Positions 8,212 to 16,079 of a stretch of DNA of 64,000 nucleotides are shown in pieces. Made by a program: the position numbers and the translations under genes. The first letter of the stretch is position 1, and every line of letters begins with the position of its first letter. Under the pieces are notes generated by a model. It saw only the letters and a list, made by a program, of their open reading frames with translations. It did no database searches and was not told the DNA's origin. The DNA comes from Sinosporangium album (GTDB lineage: Bacteria; Actinomycetota; Actinomycetes; Streptosporangiales; Streptosporangiaceae), in assembly GCF_900100605.1 (NCBI RefSeq), contig NZ_FNCN01000025.1, positions 16,716 to 80,715 of the forward strand. Reading direction: 5' to 3'.

Positions 8212-9711
8212 ATGCGCCAGATCGATCCAGATTTTCTCGCGCTGCCCCTGCGGCAGCTTGCGGATGCGGCCCTGCAGACCGCGCGCGACCTCGGTGCCGA
8301 GCACGCCGATTTCCGGTTCGAACGCGTGCGGGCCGAGACGATGCGCCTCTACGACGCCCGCCTGGAAGGTTCCATCGACTCCGACGACCTGGGCTACGCC
8401 GTACGGGTGATCAAAGGCGGCACCTGGGGGTTCGCCGCGGGCATCGAGTTGACGCCGCAGGCCGCGGCGGCCGTGGCCGCGCAGGCGGTCGAGGTCGCGA
8501 CGGTGGCGGCCGCGGTGAACCGGGAGCCGATCGAGCTCGCGCCCGAGCCGGTGCACGCCGACGCCACCTGGGTGTCGTCGTACGACGTCGATCCGTTCGA
8601 CGTCCCCGCCAAGGACAAGGTCGGCCTGCTCGCCGACTGGTCGGCCGACCTGCTGAAGGACACCAGGGTCGACCATGTGAGCGCGTCGCTGATGGCGGTC
8701 AAGGAGCAGAAGTTCTACGCCGACAGCGCGGGCACGGTGACGACCCAGCAGCGGGTGCGGGTGCATCCGCAGCTCACCGCGGCGAAGGTCGCGGACGGCC
8801 GGTTCGACGACATGCGCACGCTCGCCCCTCCGGTCGGGCGCGGCTACGAATACCTGACGGGGACAGGCTGGGACTTCCCCGGCGAGCTCGCCCGCATCCC
8901 GGAGCTCCTCGCCGAGAAGCTCGCCGCGCCCTCGGTCGAGGCCGGTTCCTACGACCTGGTGATCGCCCCCTCCAACCTGTGGCTGACGATCCACGAGTCG
9001 ATCGGCCACGCGACCGAGCTCGACCGGGCGCTCGGCTACGAGGCCGCCTACGCCGGCACCAGCTTCGCGACGTTCGACAAGCTCGGCAACCTGGAATACG
9101 GCTCTCCGATCATGAACGTGACCGGTGACCGCACGGTCGAGCACGGCCTGGCGACCATCGGCTACGACGACGAGGGCGTGGCCGGACAGTCCTTCGACAT
9201 CGTCAAGGACGGCACGCTCGCCGGCTACCAGCTCGACCGGCGCATGGCGCTCATGAAGGGCTTCGGCCGTTCCAACGGCTGCGCCTTCGGCGACTCCCCC
9301 GGCCACATGCCGATCCAGCGCATGGCGAACGTCTCCCTGCGGCCCGCGCCGGACGGCCCCTCGACCGAGGAGCTGGTGTCGCGGGTCGAGCGCGGCATCC
9401 TCATCGAGGGCGACAAGAGCTGGTCGATCGACATGCAGCGCTACAACTTCCAGTTCACCGGGCAGCGTTTCCGCCGGATCGAGAACGGTGAGCTCAAGGG
9501 CCAGCTCCGCGACGTCGCCTACCAGGCGACCACCACCGACTTCTGGCGGTCGATGGAGGCCGTGGGCGGCCCGGAGACCTACGTCCTCGGCGGCGCGTTC
9601 AACTGCGGCAAGGGGCAGCCCGGCCAGGTCGCGCCGGTCAGCCACGGCTGCCCGTCGGCGCTGTTCCGGGGAGTGCGCATTCTCAACACCGTGCAGGAGG
9701 GTGGAAAGTGA
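8212..9711 (+). CDS. tldD: TldD metalloprotease subunit
   Basis: 499 residues, MRQIDPDFLALPLRQLADAA. TldD carries the active site of the TldD/TldE zinc protease that trims unfolded or leader peptides (microcin B17 precursor and CcdA in E. coli). The zinc motif HESIGHATELD (HExxxH) is at about residue 262. The C-terminal part has the conserved NCGKGQPGQ and SHGCPSALFRG. It overlaps tldE by four bases (GTGA), so the heterodimer is made from one message. No precursor peptide gene or RiPP enzyme is near, so a housekeeping proteolysis role is likely. Confidence 0.93.
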   Translation: MRQIDPDFLALPLRQLADAALQTARDLGAEHADFRFERVRAETMRLYDARLEGSIDSDDLGYAVRVIKGGTWGFAAGIELTPQAAAAVAAQAVEVATVAAAVNREPIELAPEPVHADATWVSSYDVDPFDVPAKDKVGLLADWSADLLKDTRVDHVSASLMAVKEQKFYADSAGTVTTQQRVRVHPQLTAAKVADGRFDDMRTLAPPVGRGYEYLTGTGWDFPGELARIPELLAEKLAAPSVEAGSYDLVIAPSNLWLTIHESIGHATELDRALGYEAAYAGTSFATFDKLGNLEYGSPIMNVTGDRTVEHGLATIGYDDEGVAGQSFDIVKDGTLAGYQLDRRMALMKGFGRSNGCAFGDSPGHMPIQRMANVSLRPAPDGPSTEELVSRVERGILIEGDKSWSIDMQRYNFQFTGQRFRRIENGELKGQLRDVAYQATTTDFWRSMEAVGGPETYVLGGAFNCGKGQPGQVAPVSHGCPSALFRGVRILNTVQEGGK

Positions 9712-11078
9712 CCCCACAGGAGACCGTCGAGCGGGCGCTGTCCCTCAGCGCCGCCGACGACACCATTGTGATCGCCGACGAGGGCTCCACCGCCAACCTG
9801 CGGTTCGCCGGCAACACGCTCACCACCAACGGCGTGGCCCGCTCGTCACAGCTCACCGTCATCTCCATCGTCGGTGAGAGCGTGGGCGTGGTCTCGCGGT
9901 CGGCGGTCCGGCCCGAGCAGATCGCCGACGTCGTGGCCGAGGCCGACCGCACCGCCAGGGACGCCCGTCCCGCGGAGGACGCCCGGCCGCTGGTCGAGGG
10001 CACCGGCCCGGCCGACGGCTGGGACGCCCCTGTCGAGCCCACCGGCATCGGGGTCTTCGCCGGTGTCGCCCCCGCCCTCGGCGAGGCGTTCGCCGCCGCC
10101 GAGGCGGCGGGCACGAAGCTGTACGGCTTCGCCGAGCACTCCCTGACCTCTACCTTCGTCGGCTCGTCGCGGGGCCTGCGCCTGCGCCACGACCAGCCGA
10201 CGGGCCGGCTGGAGCTCAACGGCAAGTCCCCCGACATGAAGCGCTCGGCCTGGACCGGCGTCGCGACACGCGACTTCACCGACGTCGACATCGCGGCCCT
10301 GTCCTCCACTCTGGCCACACGGCTCGCATGGGCCTCCCGCCGGATCGACCTGCCCGCGGGCCGCTACGAGACGCTGCTGCCGCCCACGGCGGTGGCCGAC
10401 CTGATGATCTACCTCTACTGGACGGCGGGGGCGCGCGACGCCGCCGACGGGCGCACGGTGTTCTCCGCGCCCGAGGGCAGGACGCGCGTCGGGGAGAAGC
10501 TGTCCCCGCTGCCGCTGCGGCTCTACAGCGACCCGCTCGCGGGCGGCATCGGCTGCTCGCCGTTCGTCGTCGCCCACGCGGGCAGCCGCGAGAGGTCGGT
10601 CTTCGACAACGGCCTGCCGCTGGCGTCCACCGACTGGATCGCGGGCGGCCACCTGGCCAACCTGCTGCAGACCCGGCACTCGGCCGAACTCACCGGCCTC
10701 GCGCCGACCCCGGCGATCGACAACCTGATCATGTCGTCGGCCGGCGCGGACGCCTCGCTGGAGCAGATGATCGCCTCAACCGAGCGCGGGCTGCTGGTGA
10801 CCTGCCTGTGGTATATCCGCGAGGTCGATCCTCAGCAGCTCCTGCTCACCGGTCTGACCAGGGACGGCGTCTACCTCGTGGAGAAGGGCGAGGTGGTCGG
10901 GGAGGTCAACAACTTCCGGTTCAACGAGAGCCCGGTGGACCTCCTGGGCCGCACCACGGAGGTGGGGGCGTCGGTGCCGACCCTGCCGCGCGAGTGGAGC
11001 GACTACTTCACCCGCGCCGTCATGCCCGCGCTGCGGGTGCCCGATTTCAACATGTCCACGGTCAGCCAGGCCAACTGA
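9708..11078 (+). CDS. tldE: TldE/PmbA protease partner subunit
   Basis: 456 residues from GTG 9708, overlapping the tldD stop. Same U62 fold as TldD but without the HExxxH metal motif, as expected for the non-catalytic partner that completes the cleft. Conserved C-terminal elements GLLVTCLWYIREVDPQ and NNFRFNESPVDLL are present. Length is normal. Confidence 0.93.
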   Translation: MTPQETVERALSLSAADDTIVIADEGSTANLRFAGNTLTTNGVARSSQLTVISIVGESVGVVSRSAVRPEQIADVVAEADRTARDARPAEDARPLVEGTGPADGWDAPVEPTGIGVFAGVAPALGEAFAAAEAAGTKLYGFAEHSLTSTFVGSSRGLRLRHDQPTGRLELNGKSPDMKRSAWTGVATRDFTDVDIAALSSTLATRLAWASRRIDLPAGRYETLLPPTAVADLMIYLYWTAGARDAADGRTVFSAPEGRTRVGEKLSPLPLRLYSDPLAGGIGCSPFVVAHAGSRERSVFDNGLPLASTDWIAGGHLANLLQTRHSAELTGLAPTPAIDNLIMSSAGADASLEQMIASTERGLLVTCLWYIREVDPQQLLLTGLTRDGVYLVEKGEVVGEVNNFRFNESPVDLLGRTTEVGASVPTLPREWSDYFTRAVMPALRVPDFNMSTVSQAN

Positions 11079-11192
11079 CTCCTCCACCGCCGGGCGCGGC
11101 ATGTACGGCGCCGTGCCCGGCCAGGCGGGCCTTCGCCGTACGGCACGGGCCTCGCGCGCACGCCGGGCCCCGGCCGTACGGCACGGGCCCGC

Positions 11193-11405
11193 TCAGGCGT
11201 CCTCCAGGCGGAAGCCGACCTTCATCCCGACCTGGAAGTGCGCCACCTCTCCGTCGACGAGGTGGCCGCGCACCTCGGTGACCTCGAACCAGTCAAGGTG
11301 GCGCAGGGTGCGCGCGGCGCGCCCGAGCCCGTTGCGTATGGCCTGGTCGATGCCTTCCCCCGAGGAACCGACCACTTCGGTCACCCGGTACGTTCGATCC
11401 GTCAT
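11193..11405 (-). CDS. Dodecin
   Basis: 70 residues, MTDRTYRVTEVVGSSGEGID. Dodecins form hollow dodecamers that bind flavins (or CoA) and buffer free flavin. Seen: the family start RVTEVVGSS, the central LDWFEVTEVRGHL with the Trp that stacks on the flavin, and the end VGMKVGFRLED. The frame is open upstream to 11495, but ATG 11405 has GGGAG at proper spacing and matches the family length. The 115-bp gap to tldE holds two copies of a GCCGTACGGCACGGGCC-like direct repeat. Confidence 0.93.
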   Translation of the reverse strand: MTDRTYRVTEVVGSSGEGIDQAIRNGLGRAARTLRHLDWFEVTEVRGHLVDGEVAHFQVGMKVGFRLEDA

Positions 11406-11529
11406 CCCGCTCCCCCGCATCTCAGCAGCAGTACCGGCCGCCCCCGTGGCCGGGCCGTGCCTGTTGACTACCCGGGAGGGCCCGTCACATGCCAAGGGTC
11501 ACCCGGTGGCCGGAGAGGTCTAACGTGGA

Positions 11530-11847
11530 ATGGTGAAGACGTGGCGGAAGCGCTCGACCGTGCATCCGGTGACCGATGCCCAGCCCTCTCTGACCGCCGA
11601 CATCGGCCGTAGGGAGAAGCGCTATCTCATCCAGATGGGCATCCGCACCATCTGTCTGATTCTCGCCGTGGTCGTCCCCGGACCCTGGCCTGTGAAGATC
11701 ATCTTTATCGCGGGCGCTGTATTTTTGCCGTACATTGCCGTAATCGGGGCGAATGAACGGGGGAAAGGCACCCCTCCCCCCACCTTTGACGACCCGGAAG
11801 CTAACCAAAACGAGATACCAAGGCATCGACGTGAGATCGGGTCGTGA
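11530..11847 (+). CDS. DUF3099 small membrane protein
   Basis: 105 residues: a basic N-terminus (MVKTWRKRSTVHPVTDAQPSLTAD is partly shown here by its first residues MVKTWRKR), two hydrophobic segments at about 36-53 and 56-73, and a Pro/Glu-rich tail. The conserved DIGRREKRYLIQMGIRT leader and double helix mark DUF3099, an actinobacterial inner-membrane family without known function. A TAACGT box overlaps the region four bases before ATG, hinting at a leaderless message that may begin at the adjacent GTG. Confidence 0.85.
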   Translation: MVKTWRKRSTVHPVTDAQPSLTADIGRREKRYLIQMGIRTICLILAVVVPGPWPVKIIFIAGAVFLPYIAVIGANERGKGTPPPTFDDPEANQNEIPRHRREIGS

Positions 11848-11854
11848 CTAAGTC

Positions 11855-11886
11855 TTGACGCACACCACGGGTAGTAGGTGTACGCT
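11855..11886 (+). promoter_or_regulatory. Promoter of the 6C RNA
   Basis: TTGACG (11855-11860) and TACGCT (11881-11886) resemble -35 and -10 boxes, though the 20-bp spacing is longer than usual. They begin eight bases after the DUF3099 stop and would start transcription near 11893, at the foot of the first hairpin. Confidence 0.5.
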
Positions 11887-11892
11887 TTAGCC

Positions 11893-12010
11893 AAGCGCCC
11901 TGGTCCCCCGTCGGGGCGCTGGTGCCGGCGTTCCGGGCCCCCGTCGGAACGCCGATGAAGCGACGCCGGGTGGTTTGCCCCCGTAACCACCCGGCGTCGC
12001 CCTTTTCATC
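11893..12010 (+). ncRNA. 6C small RNA
   Basis: Three consecutive hairpins each expose CCCCCGT in the loop. Hairpin 1 pairs 11894-11900 with 11914-11920; hairpin 2 pairs 11927-11935 with 11945-11953 around GGCCCCCGT; hairpin 3 pairs 11960-11975 with 11985-12000 around TGCCCCCGT and is followed by CCTTTT, a terminator. Two C-rich-loop hairpins plus a terminator is the layout of the actinobacterial 6C RNA (mycobacterial B11), which regulates G-rich mRNA leaders by C-loop pairing. Here the terminator loop carries the same motif as well, giving three seed loops. Found by structure alone; a covariance-model search would settle it. Confidence 0.85.
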
Positions 12011-12164
12011 TCATCTTTGACGGGGAGCCTTCCCCCCGACCACCTCCCGCGGCCGTCCCGTCGGCGCACGCCTGTCGCGCCCGTCGAACGCGGCGCCGCA
12101 GCGGGTCGGTCAAGTCCGCCAGTCAAAGCGCCGCGGGGACCATGCCGTACGGCGAGCGCGCTGT

Positions 12165-12185
12165 GGCCGCCCGTGACGGGCGGCC
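12165..12185 (-). terminator. Hairpin downstream of the molybdenum-cofactor operon
   Basis: Nine-base arms 12165-12173 and 12177-12185 pair perfectly around TGA, about 70 bp past the stop of the last operon gene. No U-tract. Confidence 0.5.
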
Positions 12186-12253
12186 CTGCGGGAGCGGGCT
12201 CGCGGCGAGCGGCCCCGGACGGCGGTGGACGAGCGGTCGGCCATCGGGAGCGG

Positions 12254-12499
12254 TCAGCGGTCCTTCGTGTCGGCCGCCCACTCGCGGGCGCGGCGGGTGA
12301 GCAGGCCGACGGCGTCCTCGGGGGCGGTGCCCGCGCCCTTCGCCAGGCCGAGCAGATAGACGGTCAGCGGGGCAGCGGGGCGCGCGACGCCGTGGGCGAT
12401 CTCACGCGTCAGGTCGAGGACCACGTCGCGGTCGACCGTGGCCGGGTCGATGCCCAGCTCGCGGCACACCTCCGCGGTCCACTCCTCCAGCACGTTCAC
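12254..12499 (-). CDS. DUF6457 protein of the molybdenum-cofactor operon
   Basis: 81 residues from GTG 12499 (VNVLEEWTAEVCRELGID). AGGAG lies eight bases ahead and fixes the start; longer frames upstream are spurious. DUF6457 proteins are short helical proteins that accompany, or are fused to, MobA-type nucleotidyltransferases in actinobacteria; role unknown. Third gene after moaA and mobA on the same strand. Confidence 0.8.
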   Translation of the reverse strand: MNVLEEWTAEVCRELGIDPATVDRDVVLDLTREIAHGVARPAAPLTVYLLGLAKGAGTAPEDAVGLLTRRAREWAADTKDR

Positions 12500-12705
12500 A
12501 GGACACACTCCTTTCACACCCATCCCCGCACTCCGGGAACGGGTCCGTTTCACGGCCCGCGGCACCGAGACGCGCACGCGGCGGGACACGGGCACGGCCG
12601 GACGGGCCCGATCTCGCCGCCCGCCGCGCACGACCCGCCGCGCGCCCGCGGCGTTCGGCGGGACACGGGCACGGCGGGACACGGCGCGCGGCGCCGGGGA
12701 GCGCG

Positions 12706-13326
12706 TCAAGGAACAGGATCATCCGCGTGGTCGCGCTCCGCCAGGTCCCGCGCGCGGCGCAGATCATCCATTGTGTCGCAGTCGAACCACGGCTCCGGGA
12801 GGCCGGGCGCGGGCGGCGCCGCCAGCCGTACGGGCTGGAGTGGGCCGAGCAGGCCGTGGAGCGAGCGCCCGGTGTAGGACGCCAGGGCCCGGCGGAGCGG
12901 CTCCACCCGCCAGAGGCCGACCAGCCACTGCTCGCGGCCCTCGCCGTCCACCAGGACGGCGCCGTGGGCGTCGCCGGAGGCCGCCAGCAGCGCGTGGACG
13001 TGCCGGGGCTCAAGGAACGGGAGGTCACCCGCCAGGAGAGCCGTCCAGGGCGCCGAGACCTCCGCCAGGCCTGCGCGCAGCGCCGGGACGGGGCCGCCGC
13101 CCGGCGGGTCCTCCCGGACGAACACCGCCCCGGGCAGCCCCTCGCGCTCCGGCCCCACCACGACCACCCGCCGGGCATCGGCCACGGCCGACGCGACACG
13201 CCGCACCAGTGCGAGGCCCCCGACCTCCAGGCCCGGCTTGTCCCGCCCGGACAGCCGCGCGGCACCGCCCCCGGCAAGCACCACCGCGTCATATACAGGC
13301 GCCCGCTCCCCCGGCGCTCTCACCAC
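12706..13326 (-). CDS. mobA: Molybdenum cofactor guanylyltransferase (MobA-like)
   Basis: 206 residues from GTG 13326. Adds GMP to molybdopterin. Seen: the nucleotide-binding signature VVLAGGGAARLSGRDKPGLEVGG is represented by LAGGGAARLSGRDKP (residues ~14-28), LLAGDLPFLEP for the metal-binding Asp, and a C-terminal [17 protein letters not shown] 13326 is preceded by a G-rich site; ATG 13404 in frame is an alternative that would add 26 low-complexity residues. Between moaA and DUF6457. Confidence 0.82.
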   Translation of the reverse strand: MVRAPGERAPVYDAVVLAGGGAARLSGRDKPGLEVGGLALVRRVASAVADARRVVVVGPEREGLPGAVFVREDPPGGGPVPALRAGLAEVSAPWTALLAGDLPFLEPRHVHALLAASGDAHGAVLVDGEGREQWLVGLWRVEPLRRALASYTGRSLHGLLGPLQPVRLAAPPAPGLPEPWFDCDTMDDLRRARDLAERDHADDPVP

Positions 13327-13456
13327 GCCGCCCCCCACCCTGCCGTCCACACTGTCCACCCCGCCGTCCGCCCTGCCCCCTGTAACGGCCCCCTGTAACG
13401 CCATCCGGGCCGATGCCCGCGCCACACCGGCCCTGCCGCCGCCCACGCCGCCCAGA

Positions 13457-14446
13457 TCAGCCGCCGATGGCGGACATGGGGCGGGCCGGCTGGAGGAAGG
13501 CCGGGTCGTCGATGCCGTGCCCGGCGCGCTTGACGCGTACGGCGGCACGCCAGCGCTCGGCCAGTTCGTCGTCGCCCGCCCCATTGCGCATCGCCGTACG
13601 CAGGTCGGACTCGTCGGTGGCGAACAGGCAGTTGCGGATCTGCCCGTCGGCCGTGAGGCGGACGCGGTCGCAGGTGCCGCAGAACGGGCGGGTGACGGAT
13701 CCGATGACCCCGACCCGCGCCGGCCCGCCGTCGACGAGGAACAGCTCGGCGGGCGCGCTCCCACGCTCGCGGGGGTCGTCAGGCGTGAGGTCGTAGGCGT
13801 CGAGCAGGCGCTTGAGGATCTCGTCGGCGGTCACCATGGTGTCGCGCCGCCAGCCGTGCTGGGCGTCGAGCGGCATCTGCTCGATGAAACGCAGCTCGTA
13901 GCCGCGTTCGAGGCAGTAGTCCAGCAGCGGCACGGCCTCGTGGTCGTTGACGTCCCGCATCAGTACGGCGTTGACCTTGACGGGCCGCAGTCCGGCCGCC
14001 TCGGCGGACGCGAGCCCGGCGAGCACGTCGGCGAGGCGGTCGCGGTGGGCGAGTCTCACGAACGTGTCGCGGTCGAGGGTGTCGAGGGAGACGTTGACCC
14101 GGTCGAGGCCGGCGTCGGCGAGGGGGGCGGCGAGGCGGCTGAGGCCGATGCCGTTCGTGGTGACCGAGAGCCGGGGCCTGGGCCTCAGCGCGGCGGTGCG
14201 GGTCACGATGTCGACGAGTTCGCGGCGGAGCAGCGGCTCGCCGCCCGTGTAGCGCACCTCGGTGATGCCGAGCCGTTCGACTCCGATGCCGACGAGGCGC
14301 ACGATCTCGTCGGCGGTCAGGAGCTCGGGCTTGGGCAGCCACTCCAGCCCCTCGGGGGGCATGCAGTAGGTGCAGCGCAGGTTGCACCGGTCCGTCAGGG
14401 AGACCCGCAGGTCCGTCGCCACCCGTCCGAACGAGTCCACCAGCAC
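13457..14446 (-). CDS. moaA: GTP 3',8-cyclase MoaA
   Basis: 329 residues from GTG 14446 (VLVDSFGRVATDLRVSLTDRCN). First committed step of molybdenum cofactor synthesis, a radical-SAM enzyme. The SAM cluster motif CNLRCTYC is at about residues 21-28; the C-terminal substrate cluster uses PFCGTCDRVRLT plus a later NCLF; the protein ends in the invariant GG (SAIGG) needed for activity. AGGAGG lies nine bases before the GTG. No moaC, moeA or molybdoenzyme gene is in the window. Confidence 0.94.
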   Translation of the reverse strand: MLVDSFGRVATDLRVSLTDRCNLRCTYCMPPEGLEWLPKPELLTADEIVRLVGIGVERLGITEVRYTGGEPLLRRELVDIVTRTAALRPRPRLSVTTNGIGLSRLAAPLADAGLDRVNVSLDTLDRDTFVRLAHRDRLADVLAGLASAEAAGLRPVKVNAVLMRDVNDHEAVPLLDYCLERGYELRFIEQMPLDAQHGWRRDTMVTADEILKRLLDAYDLTPDDPRERGSAPAELFLVDGGPARVGVIGSVTRPFCGTCDRVRLTADGQIRNCLFATDESDLRTAMRNGAGDDELAERWRAAVRVKRAGHGIDDPAFLQPARPMSAIGG

Positions 14447-14588
14447 CGGGGCCCACCTCCTGTCGTCCGGCCGCCTCCGGGGAGAGCGCCTGGCACGAGG
14501 CTCCTCTCGTACGGCGGAGCCCGCTGGACGTAACCCTACGGGGTGTCCGGATCTTTCCACACAGACGGCCTTTAACCGCGACAACGGT

Positions 14589-14619
14589 GGGGCGGGCCCC
14601 GCGATTCCGGGCCCGCCCC
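14589..14619 (-). terminator. Hairpin between rtcB and moaA
   Basis: Arms 14589-14599 and 14609-14619 (11 bp, all G/C) pair around a 9-base loop, 22 bp past the rtcB stop, and would end the rtcB transcript before moaA. Confidence 0.65.
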
Positions 14620-14641
14620 GTCGCCGACACACGTGCCCGGC

Positions 14642-15829
14642 TCAACCCTTGATGCAGATGACCTGCCGCAGGTGCGCCACGACCCGCACGAGGTCGGTCT
14701 GCGCCGCCATCACGGCCCGGAGGTCCTTGTAGGCGCCGGGGATCTCGTCGAGCACCCCCTGGTCCTTGCGGCACTCGACTCCGGCGGTCTGCGCCTCGAG
14801 ATCGGCCAGGGTGAAGGTCTTCTTGGCCTTGTTCCGGCTCATCCGGCGGCCTGCCCCGTGGGAGGCCGAGTTGAACGAGGACTCGTTGCCCAGCCCCTCG
14901 ACGATGTAGGTGCCGGTGGCCATCGAGCCCGGAATGATGCCGAGATCGCCGGAGCCGGCCCGGATCGCCCCCTTGCGGGTGACCAGGACGTCCACCCCGT
15001 CATAGGTCTCCTCGGCCACGTAGTTGTGGTGGCAGGAGATCTCGGGCTCGAACGCGATGCCGGGGAGGTGGCGGCGGAGCACGTCGCGAACCAGGGCCAT
15101 CATGAGCGCGCGGTTGCGCCGCGCGTAGTCCTGCGCCCAGTAGAGGTCCCGGCGGTACGCCTCCATCTGCGGGGTGCCGGACACGAAGACCGCGAGGTCG
15201 CGGTCGGGCAGGTCCTGGTTGTGGGGAAGCCGCTGGGCCTCGTGGATGTGGTGCTCGGCGAGCTCCTTGCCGATGTTGCGGGAGCCGGAGTGGAGGACCA
15301 CCCACACCGCGCCGTCGTCGTCGGCGCACACCTCGAGGAAGTGGTTTCCCCCGCCGAGCGTGCCCATCTGCACCTCGGCCCGTTCGCGGCGGGGCCGTAC
15401 GGCGGGGGCGAGGTCGTCGAAGTGCCTCCAGAACGCGGCCCAGTCGCCGGTCGGGAACCCGTGCAACCTCGCGGGGTCGACGGGGCGCTTGTGGTGGCCG
15501 AATCCGACGGGGATGGCCTGCTCAAGCTTGGACCGCAGGTAGGCGAGGTTGTCGGGCAGCTGCGAGGCGGTGTAGGAGGTCTTGACCGCGGTCATCCCGC
15601 AGCCGATGTCGACCCCCACGGCGGCGGGCGAGACCGCGCCGCGCATAGCGATGACCGAGCCCACGGTCGCGCCCTTGCCGTAGTGCACGTCGGGCATCAC
15701 CGCGACGCCGTGCACCCACGGAAGGTCGGCGACATTGCGCAGTTGCCGCATGGCCTGGTCCTCGACCTCGGCGGGGTCGGCCCACATCCTGATCGGCGCT
15801 CTGGCCCCGGCCACCATGGTGTACGTCAT
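14642..15829 (-). CDS. rtcB: RtcB-type RNA ligase
   Basis: 395 residues. RtcB joins 2',3'-cyclic-phosphate and 5'-OH RNA ends using GTP and Mn, in RNA repair and tRNA healing. Visible metal and guanylation motifs: VMPDVHYGKGATVGS, VGVDIGCGM (the Asp-Cys pair), GGGNHFLEV, VLHSGSRNIG, CHHNY and the C-terminal SHGAGRRMSR with the guanylated His. An AAGGAGG site precedes ATG 15829. It stands alone, without an RtcA cyclase or RtcR activator. The short form (~400) is typical of actinobacteria. Confidence 0.93.
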   Translation of the reverse strand: MTYTMVAGARAPIRMWADPAEVEDQAMRQLRNVADLPWVHGVAVMPDVHYGKGATVGSVIAMRGAVSPAAVGVDIGCGMTAVKTSYTASQLPDNLAYLRSKLEQAIPVGFGHHKRPVDPARLHGFPTGDWAAFWRHFDDLAPAVRPRRERAEVQMGTLGGGNHFLEVCADDDGAVWVVLHSGSRNIGKELAEHHIHEAQRLPHNQDLPDRDLAVFVSGTPQMEAYRRDLYWAQDYARRNRALMMALVRDVLRRHLPGIAFEPEISCHHNYVAEETYDGVDVLVTRKGAIRAGSGDLGIIPGSMATGTYIVEGLGNESSFNSASHGAGRRMSRNKAKKTFTLADLEAQTAGVECRKDQGVLDEIPGAYKDLRAVMAAQTDLVRVVAHLRQVICIKG

Positions 15830-16079
15830 ATGTGTCGCCTCCTTCCGGCGTCGTCCGGAGACCTATCAGGCCAGAGACGACCGCTCTGCGGCAACTCATT
15901 TACGATCTATACCCCGGATGTCCCCTTGGTTCGCTCGTCGCTTGGTCTGCGCAGTGAGCGACTGTGGGGGCCGCTGTGCCGTACGGCAGGTCAAGCTTTG
16001 CGTGGGACAGGCGTGCTTTGCCGTACGTGGGGTGTTTCGAAGCCCTGGCCATGACCTAGCGGTTTTTAACCTCTCGGTC

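Noticed and set aside
8212..11078. tldD/tldE as part of a peptide natural-product cluster
   Set aside because: No precursor peptide, cyclodehydratase, radical-SAM or exporter gene is adjacent; fab genes and dodecin flank it.
14633..16054. 473-codon plus-strand frame
   Set aside because: Mirror of rtcB; His/Gly/Val-rich composition typical of antisense shadows.
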